NCBI GenBank assembly: GCA_016223135.1
Contig: JACRPQ010000004.1
Span: 744,001 to 808,000, forward strand
DNA: 64,000 nucleotides
Direction of reading: 5' to 3'
DNA from: Chloroflexota bacterium
GTDB lineage: Bacteria > Chloroflexota > Anaerolineae > Anaerolineales > Villigracilaceae
This document shows, piece after piece, positions 52,396-62,649 of this stretch. Numbering within the stretch: position 1 is the first letter of the stretch; each line of letters opens with the position of its first letter. The position numbers and the translations under genes were made by a program. The notes beneath the pieces were generated by a model, which searched no databases, had not been told where the DNA came from, and saw only the letters and a list, made by a program, of their open reading frames with translations.

Positions 52396-53355
52396 TCAAT
52401 TCCCGGAAAACCTTCCCAACTCGTCGGGCGGTTTCTGCCTCGGCTGAGGCGGGTTGACCATCTGCCGCTTCGCCTTTTGCAAATCCGCTTCGTGTTTGAG
52501 CAGCACGGAGAGCGTCTCCTCCAGCGTTTCCTTATCCAGATTGGACGCATTCAGCGCGACGAGCGCATTCGCCCAGTCCAGCGTCTCACTGATGGAAGGG
52601 GATTTGCGCAGGTCTCCGTTCCGCAATTTGTGGACGAATTCCACCGCCTGCCGTGCGAGTTTGGGATTCAAGTCCGGCACTTTCAGGCGGACAACTGCCA
52701 ATTCTTCTTCGATGGTGGGGTAATCAATGAACAGATACAAGCACCGCCGCTTCAGCGCTTCGGAGAGTTCGCGCGTGTTGTTGGAAGTCAGCACAACGAA
52801 CGGCTTGTGCTTCGCGGTCAGCGTTCCCAGTTCAGGCACCGACACTTGAAAATCGCTCAGCACTTCGAGCAGAAAGGCTTCGAACTCAGCGTCGGCGCGG
52901 TCAATTTCGTCAATCAATAATACGGTCGGCTGCTCGCTCAGGATTGCCTTCAACAGCGGACGCTGAAGCAGGAAACGCTCCGAAAAGAAGACGTCCTCCT
53001 CCTTTGCCAGTTTGTCGGCGGCTTCGGCGAGGGTTTCCGCTTTGCCGAGCGTGTCGTTCAACTTGTCGCGCAGGAGTTGTGTATAAAGCAACTGTTTCGA
53101 GTATTCCCACTCGTACAATGCCTTCGACTCATCCAGTCCCTCGTAGCATTGGAGCCGAATCAATTCCCGCCCTGTCGCGCCCGCGATGGCTTTGGCGAGT
53201 TCGGTCTTGCCCACGCCTGCGGGTCCTTCCGCCAGGAGCGGCTTGCCGAGTTTATGCGCCAGGTACACGATGGTGGCAAGCTCATCCGAGGCGATGTACT
53301 TTTGCCGGTTGAGTTCCGTTTTGACGTTTTGGGTGGATTCAAAAAAAGTGGTCAT
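52396..53355 (-). CDS. MoxR-family AAA ATPase
   Basis: KPLLAEGPAGVGKTELAKAIAGATGRELIRLQCYEGLDESKALYEWEYSKQLLY; TVLLIDEIDRADAEFEAFLLEVL; TSNNTRELSEALKRRCLY. Confidence 0.95.
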   Translation of the reverse strand: MTTFFESTQNVKTELNRQKYIASDELATIVYLAHKLGKPLLAEGPAGVGKTELAKAIAGATGRELIRLQCYEGLDESKALYEWEYSKQLLYTQLLRDKLNDTLGKAETLAEAADKLAKEEDVFFSERFLLQRPLLKAILSEQPTVLLIDEIDRADAEFEAFLLEVLSDFQVSVPELGTLTAKHKPFVVLTSNNTRELSEALKRRCLYLFIDYPTIEEELAVVRLKVPDLNPKLARQAVEFVHKLRNGDLRKSPSISETLDWANALVALNASNLDKETLEETLSVLLKHEADLQKAKRQMVNPPQPRQKPPDELGRFSGN

Positions 53356-53417
53356 GGCAATCCTGTACTCTCTTCCAATAACTAGCGACCTGACAGTTTC
53401 AAACAGGACGCTGAAAA

Positions 53418-53590
53418 ACGCAGATAAAACAACTTCTGGACTTACGCAAAATGGCTTTCCTGTCCGCTAATCTACGCCAATCTTCGCGAATTTTGAACGA
53501 ATTAGCGCAGTCCAGTCAAGCTTGGTGGATTGAATTCAGGTTTTGCGTAAGTCAAGAACTTAAATCAGCGTAAGTCAGCGTTCATCTGCG
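53418..53590. repeat. Three-level nested inverted repeat
   Basis: ACGCAGATA...ATCTGCGT outer; GACTTACGCAAAA...TTTTGCGTAAGTC middle; CGCTAAT...ATTAGCG inner. Confidence 0.75.
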
Positions 53591-53659
53591 TCCTAAAACA
53601 AAAGTGTCGGATGGCTAGTCCAATAATAACTATTTCGATGCGGTGAGGTGACCTGTCCC

Positions 53660-53947
53660 TTACATGCGAATTTCGAGACGTAATGTGACAATGTCGCCTT
53701 CTTTGAGATGCTCGGCTCTTTGTGCGCTCATTCGTATCGGCACAAGATACCTGCCGTCTTTGGGGAACAGCGAGGTTTGCCACTCGGTCTTGCCAATCTG
53801 CACGCGGACCGGAATCACGCCCCACCCATAGGTGACCAGTCTCGAAATTGCCTTGATTTCCCCGCTTTGCCCCGGCGGAACTGTAACGAAGAGATAGGGG
53901 GCAGGTCCGCGCCAGTGAAAAATCTTGCCGCTGAATTCGAAGTTCAT
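53660..53947 (-). CDS. DUF1905 family protein
   Basis: FEFSGKIFHWRGPAPYLFVTVPPGQSGEIKAISRLVTYGWGVIPVRVQIGKTEWQTSLFPKDGRYLVPI. Confidence 0.85.
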   Translation of the reverse strand: MNFEFSGKIFHWRGPAPYLFVTVPPGQSGEIKAISRLVTYGWGVIPVRVQIGKTEWQTSLFPKDGRYLVPIRMSAQRAEHLKEGDIVTLRLEIRM

Positions 53948-54064
53948 TGAAGTAGTATATCAAGCCTGCAAGGTTTCGACAAACCCATAGGCGTTGTTTT
54001 ACAGTACAATCAACCCGTTTCGTCGTTGCCGCTTTCCACTTTTCCATTTTCTACTGGAATCTCT

Positions 54065-54946
54065 ATGCGCCTCAAAGCAGACCTTACCCTTCTCTTCATA
54101 GCCGTCATTTGGGGAACGGCGTTCGTGGCACAGCGCCTGGCTGGGCAGTTGGGCAGTGTTTACCTGTTCAACGGCGTGCGTTACACGCTGGCGGGCGTGG
54201 TGGTTATTCCATTTGTGCGGCGGGATAATGCCTCACCTTATCCGCGTGAGCAATATCAATGGATGTTCATCGCAGGGTCGCTGCTCTTTATCGCGGCGGC
54301 GCTTCAGCAGGCGGGGATGCAGTTCACCACGGCGGGTAATGCGGGCTTCATTACGAGCCTTTATGTTGTCTTGGTTCCGCTGGTGCTATTTTTCGGGTGG
54401 CGCGAAAGACCTCACTGGCTCTCGGTTGTGGCAGTGGGACTGGCGGGGGCGGGGGCATACCTCCTTTCGACGGGGGGCAGGTTCGAGGTCCAGAGAGGCG
54501 ACGCGCTCGAACTGGCGGGCGCGCTGTTTTGGGCGCTGCATGTCGTGGTGCTTGGCAAGTTCGCATCCCGCTTCGAGCCGATGTCCTTTTCGGTGGGACA
54601 ACTGATCATCTGCGGACTACTCAACATAGCGGCTGGTCTCTTTCTCGAACAGCCGGTCTTTTCCTGGACCTGGGCGGGGGCGGCGGTCTATACGGCGGTT
54701 CTTTCGCTGGGACTTTGTTACACGCTCCAGGTCTGGGCGCAGCGACACACCCCGCCCTCCGATGCGGCGCTCATCCTGAGTCTTGAATCGGTGTTTGCGG
54801 TGCTGGCGGGCTGGTTCCTGCTGAATGAACGCCTGATGCCCGTTCAGGTGTTTGGATGTTTGTTGATTTTCCTGGCGGTGGGGCTTTCGCAGGTGAAAAA
54901 TTATTCAGGTACAATTGACCGAAACCACCTCGTGGAGGGCAGATGA
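54065..54946 (+). CDS. EamA/DMT family transporter
   Basis: LTLLFIAVIWGTAFVAQRLA; ten TM segments; duplicated EamA organisation. Confidence 0.9.
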   Translation: MRLKADLTLLFIAVIWGTAFVAQRLAGQLGSVYLFNGVRYTLAGVVVIPFVRRDNASPYPREQYQWMFIAGSLLFIAAALQQAGMQFTTAGNAGFITSLYVVLVPLVLFFGWRERPHWLSVVAVGLAGAGAYLLSTGGRFEVQRGDALELAGALFWALHVVVLGKFASRFEPMSFSVGQLIICGLLNIAAGLFLEQPVFSWTWAGAAVYTAVLSLGLCYTLQVWAQRHTPPSDAALILSLESVFAVLAGWFLLNERLMPVQVFGCLLIFLAVGLSQVKNYSGTIDRNHLVEGR

Positions 54947-55845
54947 CCGCCAGGGTAATTTTGAACCCGCACTCGAATCGTTGGAACGCACAAAAACGCT
55001 GGTCACAAGCAGAGGCGGCGCTGAAAGCCGCGGGTGTGGATTTTGATGTGGTTGTTTCGGAGAAAAAGGGCGCCATTACCGGACTGGCGGAAGAGGCAGC
55101 GCGGGCGGGTTTTTCGCCCATCATTGCCGCCGGCGGCGACGGCACCATCGGCGAGACGGTGAACGGTATGTTGAAGGCGGCAGGCTCGCCGGAGAAACTG
55201 TCCATCCCGTTGGGGGTCATTCCGCTTGGTTCGGCGAACGACCTGGCATTCAACATCGGTCTGCCAACGGATTTGAACGAGGCGGCAAAGGTCATTGCGG
55301 GCGGAAAGGTGCGGGGAATTGACCTGTGCAAATGCAACGAGCGTTATTTCATCAACAACTCGGCTTGCGGGCTGGAACCGTATATGTCCACCAAGCACGA
55401 GCGCATTCACTGGATTAAGGGCATCACGCGCTATCTCGTCGCGGCGATTTGGGCAATCATGGATAAGCCCGAATGGCGCGGGAAGGTCGTTTGGGATGAC
55501 GGCTCGTATGAGGGAATGCTCTCTCTGGTATCCGTTGGCAACGGGCGGCGGACGGGCGGTTTCTTCATAACGCCGCACGCCGATCCTTTCGACGGCAAAT
55601 TAACCCTCGCTTTCGGGTATCGTCCCACCCGTCTGGGATTGTTGTTGGCTTTGCCGAAGGCATTCAATGAAGACAAGGGCAGTTACATTGAAATGGAGGG
55701 CATGCGGGAAGTTCACTCGACGCGGGTGTCCATCCATCTCGATAGACCGTCTTACGCGCACACCGACGGGGAGTTGTTCCCGCAGCAGGTGCAGAATCTC
55801 GAATACCAAATCTTTCCCGGAAAACTGAATATTCTCGTGCCATGA
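54943..55845 (+). CDS. Diacylglycerol/lipid kinase family protein
   Basis: VILNPHSNRWNAQKRW; IIAAGGDGTIGETVNGML; GVIPLGSANDLAFNIGLP. Confidence 0.9.
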   Translation: MTARVILNPHSNRWNAQKRWSQAEAALKAAGVDFDVVVSEKKGAITGLAEEAARAGFSPIIAAGGDGTIGETVNGMLKAAGSPEKLSIPLGVIPLGSANDLAFNIGLPTDLNEAAKVIAGGKVRGIDLCKCNERYFINNSACGLEPYMSTKHERIHWIKGITRYLVAAIWAIMDKPEWRGKVVWDDGSYEGMLSLVSVGNGRRTGGFFITPHADPFDGKLTLAFGYRPTRLGLLLALPKAFNEDKGSYIEMEGMREVHSTRVSIHLDRPSYAHTDGELFPQQVQNLEYQIFPGKLNILVP

Positions 55846-56411
55846 TTATCGAAGAACTTTCCATTAAACCCCTCAAGCGAAATCTGTGGACGGACCTCGA
55901 GGAACTCTTTGGCTTGAATGGCGCCTGCGGCGGGTGCTGGTGCATGTACTGGAAACTGCGCGGCAAGGCGTTTGAGGAGGCAAAAGGCTTTGGCACGCGC
56001 CAGATGCACAAATCCATCGTGGATGCGGGAACGGTGACGGGCTTGCTTGCCTACCTCGATGGGGAGGTGGTGGGCTGGGTGGCAGTGGAGCCGCGCAACG
56101 CATACGAACGGCTGGCGCATTCGCGCACGCTCCAGCCGCTGGATGACCAGCCTGTCTGGTCGGTGACGTGTTTCTTCGTGGCGAAGCGTTATCGCCGCCG
56201 CGGAATCGCTTTGGGGTTGTTGAAGGCGGCGGTGGAATATGTCCGCCAGCAGGGCGGGAAGATCGTGGAGGGGTATCCGGTGGAGGTCAAAGAGAAGACC
56301 GCGCCTCCGTTTATTTTTACCGGCACACCGTCCATCTTCCGTGAAGCGGGGTTCGTGGAAGCGGTGCGCCGCACGCCCACCCGTCCCATTTATCGTTTTG
56401 TCATAGAATAA
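55842..56411 (+). CDS. GNAT family acetyltransferase
   Basis: GEVVGWVAVEPRNAYERLAHS...WSVTCFFVAKRYRRRGIALGLLKAAVEYVRQQGG. Confidence 0.85.
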   Translation: MIIEELSIKPLKRNLWTDLEELFGLNGACGGCWCMYWKLRGKAFEEAKGFGTRQMHKSIVDAGTVTGLLAYLDGEVVGWVAVEPRNAYERLAHSRTLQPLDDQPVWSVTCFFVAKRYRRRGIALGLLKAAVEYVRQQGGKIVEGYPVEVKEKTAPPFIFTGTPSIFREAGFVEAVRRTPTRPIYRFVIE

Positions 56412-56415
56412 GCAA

Positions 56416-57681
56416 ATGGCGTTTCAAGACATTCGAAAATCACGCCGGCGGCTAAGCCCGGAAGAGGCGGGAGTGCTCCTGCTTGCGTTGATTTTGCTCG
56501 CAGGTTTGCTGGCGCTCAACGTGTACCTTTCACAGACGCTGCCCGGCGGCGAGCAGTTTTTCCTGCGCTGGAGCGGGGCGCGCGGCTTTTTGCGGGGAGA
56601 TGTCGAACCGTACAGTTCCGAGATTGCACAGCAGACGCAAAACCTCGTCTATGGGCGGCGGGCGCAGACGGACGAATACCCCTACGCGCTGAATGACCCG
56701 TTCCCGATTGTTTTGTTGTACACGCCTTTGGCGTTGTTTTCCAATTTTGCCCTGGCGCGCGGAATTTGGATGCTGCTCTCTCAAATTGCGCTGCTTTGGC
56801 TGATGGTGTCCTTCATCCGCGCTTTGGAATGGGAGCCGCCGCCCTGGTTGTTTGCCCTCCTTTTGCTGACCGGCGTTTTCGGATATTACAGTCTCGCCGC
56901 TTTGGGAGCAGGGACGCCCGCTGTCTTTTTGGCGGCGTTGTTCTTTGCCATTTTATATGCCCTGCATTCCTCCTCCGATGAACTGGCGGGCGCGTTGCTC
57001 TGTCTGACCTTCTATCAATGGGAGGTCAGCGCCTTGTTTGTTTCCTTCGTCTTTGTGTTTGTTTTTAACAACCGCCGCTGGCGGGTGTTATCGGGCTTTG
57101 GCATGACGCTGGTCGTTCTGCTGGTGGTTTCCTTCCTTGCATATCCCGGCTGGGGACTTCCATATCTGCGCGGCGTGCTGTCAGATTGGTATCGCAGCGA
57201 CGCCCTGCGCTTCGGCGCATTTGCCTCCCGCTGGTTTCCAGAAGCAAAGTTTTCCATCGGGCAATGGACTGCCATCCTGCTGGGCGTGTTGGTCTTTTGG
57301 GAATGGATTCAGGCGGCTCATTCCCATTTCCGTCACATGATTTGGGCTGCCTGTCTGTCGCTGGCGGTCACGCCGCTGATGGGGTTTGCCGTCTTTCCAT
57401 CCAATCACGTGGTACTGCTGCCGTCCCTTTTCCTCATCGTCATGCTCGTGTGGGAACGTTGGACGCGCCGGCGCGGCTGGTTTCCTCCACTCATTTTGCT
57501 GACGGCATTTGGCGCGCCCTTTTGGCTGTACGTTCAAGCCAACACCGGCGCAGCGCGTCTCTATGCCGACCTGTTGACCGTCCTGCCGCCCATTGCATCC
57601 CTCCTCGGTTTGTACTGGGTGCGCTGGTGGGCGGTGCGTCCGCTGCGCATTTGGGCAGACCAACTTGGAGGTCGAAGATGA
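56416..57681 (+). CDS. GT87/DUF2029-like multi-TM protein
   Basis: GGEQFFLRWSGARGFLRGDVEPYSSEIAQQTQ...LNDPFPIVLLYTPLALFSNFALARGIWMLL. Confidence 0.65.
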   Translation: MAFQDIRKSRRRLSPEEAGVLLLALILLAGLLALNVYLSQTLPGGEQFFLRWSGARGFLRGDVEPYSSEIAQQTQNLVYGRRAQTDEYPYALNDPFPIVLLYTPLALFSNFALARGIWMLLSQIALLWLMVSFIRALEWEPPPWLFALLLLTGVFGYYSLAALGAGTPAVFLAALFFAILYALHSSSDELAGALLCLTFYQWEVSALFVSFVFVFVFNNRRWRVLSGFGMTLVVLLVVSFLAYPGWGLPYLRGVLSDWYRSDALRFGAFASRWFPEAKFSIGQWTAILLGVLVFWEWIQAAHSHFRHMIWAACLSLAVTPLMGFAVFPSNHVVLLPSLFLIVMLVWERWTRRRGWFPPLILLTAFGAPFWLYVQANTGAARLYADLLTVLPPIASLLGLYWVRWWAVRPLRIWADQLGGRR

Positions 57682-59243
57682 AGCGCTGGCATTATGTTGT
57701 CCTCTTCCTTGCCGGGCTGTTGGTCCCGTATCTCGTTTCGCGTTTTCAGTCTGTTCCGGGGTATATGGATGCCGACTATTACTTTACCAGTGGACTTCAA
57801 CTGGCGCAGGGCAGGGGCTTCACTGAACCATACCTCTGGAATTATCTCGACGACCCGCAAGGACTCCCGCATCCCTCTCACACCTATTGGATGCCTCTTG
57901 CCTCCATCGTTTCAGCGCTGGGGATGTGGTTGAGCGGTCAAACCGCCTACGCTGCCGGACGATTGCCGTTCATCCTTCTTTCCGCCTTTGTCCCCGTGCT
58001 GACGGCGGCGCTCGCCTTTGACCTTTCCCGCCAGCCCCGCCTCGCACTGACCTCGGGACTGCTCGCTGTTTTCTCGATGTACTACGCCCCCTTCCTGCCT
58101 GTGCCGGACAACTACGCCCTCTTCATGCTCCTCGGCGGGACCTTTCTGCTCCTCGCCCCGCGCCCGCAAAAATGGATTCCCCTTGCCCTCGGCGCACTGG
58201 CGGGAGCGATGACCCTTGCCCGCAGCGACGGTCTGCTCTGGCTGGGGCTGGCGGGGCTTGCCGTGTGGTGGAATTTTCCAGTTTCTTTCAAAGAGAGTAA
58301 TTGGGCGGAGGAGTTTGCGCGGAAGGTCATTCCGTCAGGTTTGCTCCTCTTGCTTGGCTATCTCCTCATCATGGGCGGATGGCATTATCGCAATTACACC
58401 TTGTTTGGGACACTCATGCCGCCCGGCAGCAGCAGGCTCCTGTGGCTGGAAACCTACAATCAGACCTTCGCTTATCCCGCTTCCAGCGTCACCCGCGAGG
58501 GATTTTTGCGCGCCGGCTTCTCTGCCGCGCTGCAAGACCGTCTTACTGCTCTCAAGTGGAACGCAGGCACCATGCTGGCTCCGCAAGGCGGGATTTTCCT
58601 GTTTCCCTTCATTCTGACAGGTTTGTGGACGTTGCGCGGGCAGTTGCGGACGCGCCTTGCCGTGACCGGCTGGCTGATTCTCTTCGCGGTGATGACGCTG
58701 GTGTTTCCGTTTGCCGGTATGCGCGGCAGTTTTCTCCATGCAGGGGCGGCGTTCCAGCCGTATTGGTGGGCGGCGGCGCCGCTGGGGCTGGATGTCGTCA
58801 TTACGGCGGCGCGCCGGCGCGGCATGTTCGATGAAAATGCCCGCTTGGTTTTTCCCTCCATGCTGGTGATTTTGGCAGCCATCGTAACCGCTTACCTGAT
58901 CGCCTCGCGCGTGATGGGCGGGTGGGGCGCGGAGAGCCGCGTCTATGCCGAGGTGGAGCAAAGGCTGCTCGAAGACGGCGCCAGCCTCGAGGTCGGAGTG
59001 ATCGTCCGCAATCCGCCGGCATACTATCTCTATTCGGGGCGTCCTGTCATGGCGCTGCCTTACGGTGATGAAGAAACCATCCTGCAAGTGGCGGAAAAAT
59101 TCGGCGCGGGGTATCTCATCCTGGAAAAGGGAGGCACGTTCGAGGCAATTCAGGATTTGTACGATCACCCGCAAAGTCATCCGTCCTTTTTCTTCCTCGG
59201 AGAGGTGAATGATGCGAAAATTTATCGTATCCTTCTCCCTTGA
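57678..59243 (+). CDS. Multi-TM glycosyltransferase-like protein
   Basis: SRFQSVPGYMDADYYFTSGLQLAQGRGFTEPYLWNYLDDPQGLPHPSHTYWMPLASI; ATGA overlap with the upstream gene. Confidence 0.65.
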   Translation: MKRWHYVVLFLAGLLVPYLVSRFQSVPGYMDADYYFTSGLQLAQGRGFTEPYLWNYLDDPQGLPHPSHTYWMPLASIVSALGMWLSGQTAYAAGRLPFILLSAFVPVLTAALAFDLSRQPRLALTSGLLAVFSMYYAPFLPVPDNYALFMLLGGTFLLLAPRPQKWIPLALGALAGAMTLARSDGLLWLGLAGLAVWWNFPVSFKESNWAEEFARKVIPSGLLLLLGYLLIMGGWHYRNYTLFGTLMPPGSSRLLWLETYNQTFAYPASSVTREGFLRAGFSAALQDRLTALKWNAGTMLAPQGGIFLFPFILTGLWTLRGQLRTRLAVTGWLILFAVMTLVFPFAGMRGSFLHAGAAFQPYWWAAAPLGLDVVITAARRRGMFDENARLVFPSMLVILAAIVTAYLIASRVMGGWGAESRVYAEVEQRLLEDGASLEVGVIVRNPPAYYLYSGRPVMALPYGDEETILQVAEKFGAGYLILEKGGTFEAIQDLYDHPQSHPSFFFLGEVNDAKIYRILLP

Positions 59244-60672
59244 TTACCGCGCCCTGCTTGCGCTGGCTGCGCTGGCGGGCGTGGCTTTCTTCCTGACGTT
59301 CAGCGCGCTGACTTATCGCATTGGCTTTCCGCTCGACGACGCTTGGATTCACCTCACCTATGCCCGCAACTTTGCCCTGCACGGCGAATGGGCGTTTCGG
59401 CTGGGGCAGGGGTCGGCTGGCTCTACCTCGCCGCTGTGGACGGGGCTGCTGGCGATAGGCTTTCTCCTCCGCCTTGCTCCTTACTTCTGGACGTTTTTTC
59501 TTGGCTGGGCGGCACTCAGCCTGACGGCAATCCGCGCGGAAGACATTGCCCGCCGCGTCCTTCCAACCTACCGCCCTCTAATTCCCTGGGTGGGGCTGTT
59601 CATCGCCCTCGCCTGGCATCTGAGTTGGTTAGCGGTTTCGGGGATGGAGACACTTCTGCATGGATTACTCATCCTGACCGTCCTGGGGATGTTGCTGGAG
59701 CGTTCGCATCGTTATCTGACCTTGGGCTTGCTGGCTGGTTTAAGCGTTTGGGTGCGCCCCGACGGTTTGACTCTGCTCGGACCCATCCTGTTCACGGCAT
59801 TTCTGCAGGAAGCGAATTGGCGGGAGCGCGGCATCGCCTTGTGGAAAGTATTGCTTAGTTTTGGGGCGCTATTTGTGTTTTATCTGCTTTTCAATTTGAT
59901 GCTTTCCGGCACACCTATGCCGAACACCTTCTATGCCAAGCAGGCGGAGTATGCGGCGGCATGGCTTTCCCATCCCCTCTCTGCGCGGTTGATGACATAC
60001 CTGCTCCCCATGCTTGCCAGTCCCTTTGTGGCGATTGTGCCTGGCTTTTTTCTTTGGGTGTATCGGCTTATCCGCGAGCGGAATTGGGGAGGCGCGGCAG
60101 GGATCATCTGGTTTGTGGGATATGTGGGCATTTATCTGACGCGGCTCCCCGCCTATCAGCACGGACGATATATCCTGCCCGCGTTTCCCAGCCTGTACCT
60201 GTGGGGTCTGCTCGGCATGGCGGCATATCTGACTTCTCCGCGCGCCAATCAACAACTCTCGTTCCTGTGGCGTGCGTTGACCATTGCCCTGGTTGTCCTT
60301 TTTCAATGGCTGGGCGCGGCGCAAAACGCCCGCGATGTTGCCTTCATCGAAACGCAAATGGTGCAGACGGCGCATTGGGTGAACGAAAACCTGCCGGCAG
60401 ATGCGTTACTGGCAGTGCATGACATCGGCGCCATCGGCTACTTCACCCAAAACCCGCTGATTGACATGGCTGGATTGATCACGCCGGACGTGGTTCCGTT
60501 CATTCGGGATGAGAACCGCCTGGCGGAATATCTCGACGCCAGCGGCGCGGAGTACCTCGTCACGTTTTCGGAGTGGTATCCGCAACTTGTCGAAGGAAGA
60601 ACCGCGCTTTTCCAGGCGGGGGTTGAACAGTTTCCATTTGACGACAATATCGGGGTGTATCGCTGGCGATGA
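59209..60672 (+). CDS. Multi-TM glycosyltransferase-like protein
   Basis: LDDAWIHLTYARNFALHGEWAFRLGQGSAGSTSPLWTGLLAIGF; WVRPDGLTLLGP; C-term domain VHDIGAIGYFTQNPLIDMAGLI. Confidence 0.7.
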   Translation: MMRKFIVSFSLDYRALLALAALAGVAFFLTFSALTYRIGFPLDDAWIHLTYARNFALHGEWAFRLGQGSAGSTSPLWTGLLAIGFLLRLAPYFWTFFLGWAALSLTAIRAEDIARRVLPTYRPLIPWVGLFIALAWHLSWLAVSGMETLLHGLLILTVLGMLLERSHRYLTLGLLAGLSVWVRPDGLTLLGPILFTAFLQEANWRERGIALWKVLLSFGALFVFYLLFNLMLSGTPMPNTFYAKQAEYAAAWLSHPLSARLMTYLLPMLASPFVAIVPGFFLWVYRLIRERNWGGAAGIIWFVGYVGIYLTRLPAYQHGRYILPAFPSLYLWGLLGMAAYLTSPRANQQLSFLWRALTIALVVLFQWLGAAQNARDVAFIETQMVQTAHWVNENLPADALLAVHDIGAIGYFTQNPLIDMAGLITPDVVPFIRDENRLAEYLDASGAEYLVTFSEWYPQLVEGRTALFQAGVEQFPFDDNIGVYRWR

Positions 60673-60771
60673 GACTTATCACAAATTTGAAATGGAAACC
60701 GCGTGCGGCAAATTGCCCGTCCGTGATGAGTGTGCTATACTCCCGTCAAGACCAATTCAGGGATCAGGCTA

Positions 60772-61476
60772 ATGATGAAAGAAATAACATTGCTTATAGC
60801 AGACGACCATCCGTTATTCCGCCAGGGCGTGGTGGATGCTTTGTCGCTCGAAAAAGATTTTCAGATTATTGCGCAGGCGTCGAACGGCGAGGATGCGATT
60901 GCACAAATCCGTGCATTGCAGCCGATGGTTGCCATCATTGATGTCAATATGCCCGGCATGAACGGTCAGCAGGTGACTCACCAGGTCACTTCCGACCACC
61001 TGCCAACCCGCGTTGTTTTGCTGACCGGCTACGACGATGTGGAACAGGCAATTCATGCCGTGCTGGCGGGTGCGGCGGGTTATTGCGCCAAAGAGATTCA
61101 ACCCGAGGTGCTTTCGCGCACCATCCGCGCCGTTGCCGAGGGGAAATACGCCATTGCGGGCAACATTTTTACCCGCCGCGAATTGGATGCCTGGATTGAC
61201 GAGCAAATGGAAGGCGCCCGCAAATCTTACAGTGAACCTGGCTCGCCCTTTCACCCCCTTTCCGACCGCGAAATGGAAGTGCTCTCCTGCGTGGTACGCG
61301 GTATGAGCAACAAAGAAATCGCCGCCCGCTTGGGTATCAGCCATCAAACCGTCAAGAATCACGTCACGTCCATCCTGCGAAAGTTTAGCGTGGAAGACCG
61401 CACTCAGGCAGTTGTCTATGCCCTCAAACGCGGCTGGGTCAAATTGCAGGATACGGCGGCAAAACATCAGGAGTAG
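60772..61476 (+). CDS. NarL/LuxR-type response regulator
   Basis: LLIADDHPLFRQGVVDALSLEKDFQIIAQASNGEDA; LSDREMEVLSCVVRGMSNKEIAARLGISHQTVKNHVTSILRKFSVEDRTQAVVYAL. Confidence 0.95.
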   Translation: MMKEITLLIADDHPLFRQGVVDALSLEKDFQIIAQASNGEDAIAQIRALQPMVAIIDVNMPGMNGQQVTHQVTSDHLPTRVVLLTGYDDVEQAIHAVLAGAAGYCAKEIQPEVLSRTIRAVAEGKYAIAGNIFTRRELDAWIDEQMEGARKSYSEPGSPFHPLSDREMEVLSCVVRGMSNKEIAARLGISHQTVKNHVTSILRKFSVEDRTQAVVYALKRGWVKLQDTAAKHQE

Positions 61477-61478
61477 TC

Positions 61479-62498
61479 ATGACATTTGAAGATCTGTCCG
61501 CCGACGCGTTCGACGTTCAAAAAGAAATCGAAGAAACCACCCGCGCCCTGCGCGAGGTCACTTTAATGATCGAGCAAAGCCAGGGCGAATTGATGAAGCT
61601 CTCCCAGCGCAATGCCGCCATCACTGCCCATCTTCAACAGGTGCAGAACCAGATGGATACCATCTCGCCAAAGGAACTGCGCAGCGTCTATGACTCGGCG
61701 CTGGATGCTCAGCAGCGTCTCTTTGTGATGCGCGGTCAACTGGAAAAACTCCAGGCGGAAAAAGCCCATCTGGAACGCCTCAAAACCATCCTGGAGCGGG
61801 CTTCCACATTCCAGGCAGGTTCCGCCGCCTCCGCCTCTTCTGCCGCGCGCGGCACGATGGCAAGCGTCGAAATGCTGGTGAACGCCCAGGAAACCGAGCG
61901 TCAGCGTCTCTCCCGTCAAATGCACGACGGTCCTGCCCAGGCGCTTTCCAACTTCATCCTGCAAACCGAAATCGCCATGCGCCTGCTGGATATAGACCCC
62001 CTTCAGGCAAAGGAAGAACTGAACAACCTCAAAACCTCCGCCATGGGAACTTTTCAGAAGGTGCGCAACTATATTTTCGAACTGCGTCCCATGATGCTGG
62101 ATGACCTGGGTTTGGTGCCGACGGTGCGCCGCTATGCCGATGCCTTCAAAGAGCAGGCAGGATTGGATGTAAGCGTGACCATCACCGGCAACGAACGCCG
62201 CCTCGAGTCTTACCTAGAAGTGATGATTTTTCGCGCCATTCAAGAATTATTGGGGAATGCCGCCCGTCACAGTCAAGCGTCACAGGTCAAGGTGCTGCTC
62301 GATATAGGGGATGAACGCGTGCGCGTCAGCGTGGACGATAACGGCCGCGGCTTCGATCCCGAATCCGTTCAGCAGGGGAGCAGCCTCGGGTTAAAGTTGA
62401 TCCGCGAACGGGCGGAGATGCTGGGCGGCACGTTTGAGGTGGATAGCGCCATCGGGCGGGGTACGCGTGTCACCTTTGCTGTGCCAGCCCGTTCGTAA
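61479..62498 (+). CDS. DegS/NarX-like sensor histidine kinase (cytoplasmic, coiled-coil N-terminus)
   Basis: ETERQRLSRQMHDGPAQALSNFILQTEIAMRLLDID; NAARHSQASQVKVLL; VSVDDNGRGFDPESVQQGSSLGLKLIRERAEMLGGTFEVDS. Confidence 0.95.
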   Translation: MTFEDLSADAFDVQKEIEETTRALREVTLMIEQSQGELMKLSQRNAAITAHLQQVQNQMDTISPKELRSVYDSALDAQQRLFVMRGQLEKLQAEKAHLERLKTILERASTFQAGSAASASSAARGTMASVEMLVNAQETERQRLSRQMHDGPAQALSNFILQTEIAMRLLDIDPLQAKEELNNLKTSAMGTFQKVRNYIFELRPMMLDDLGLVPTVRRYADAFKEQAGLDVSVTITGNERRLESYLEVMIFRAIQELLGNAARHSQASQVKVLLDIGDERVRVSVDDNGRGFDPESVQQGSSLGLKLIRERAEMLGGTFEVDSAIGRGTRVTFAVPARS

Positions 62499-62649
62499 GT
62501 CCATACATTGCAATTTGATGAAATTTTGGCTCTGCTGCACGGCAGAGCCTTACTTTTTTACCAACTATGCCCTCAAGTTTTAGGGTTATACTGTATAATA
62601 ATTCAAACCTGCTTCGTTGCAAAAAGAGTCAACAGGATGAAATTTTCCC

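Noticed and set aside
51628-53355. MoxR-VWA-TA block as an anti-phage island
   Set aside because: MoxR/VWA pairs are common housekeeping chaperone-type modules and no other defence genes are nearby; not enough evidence.
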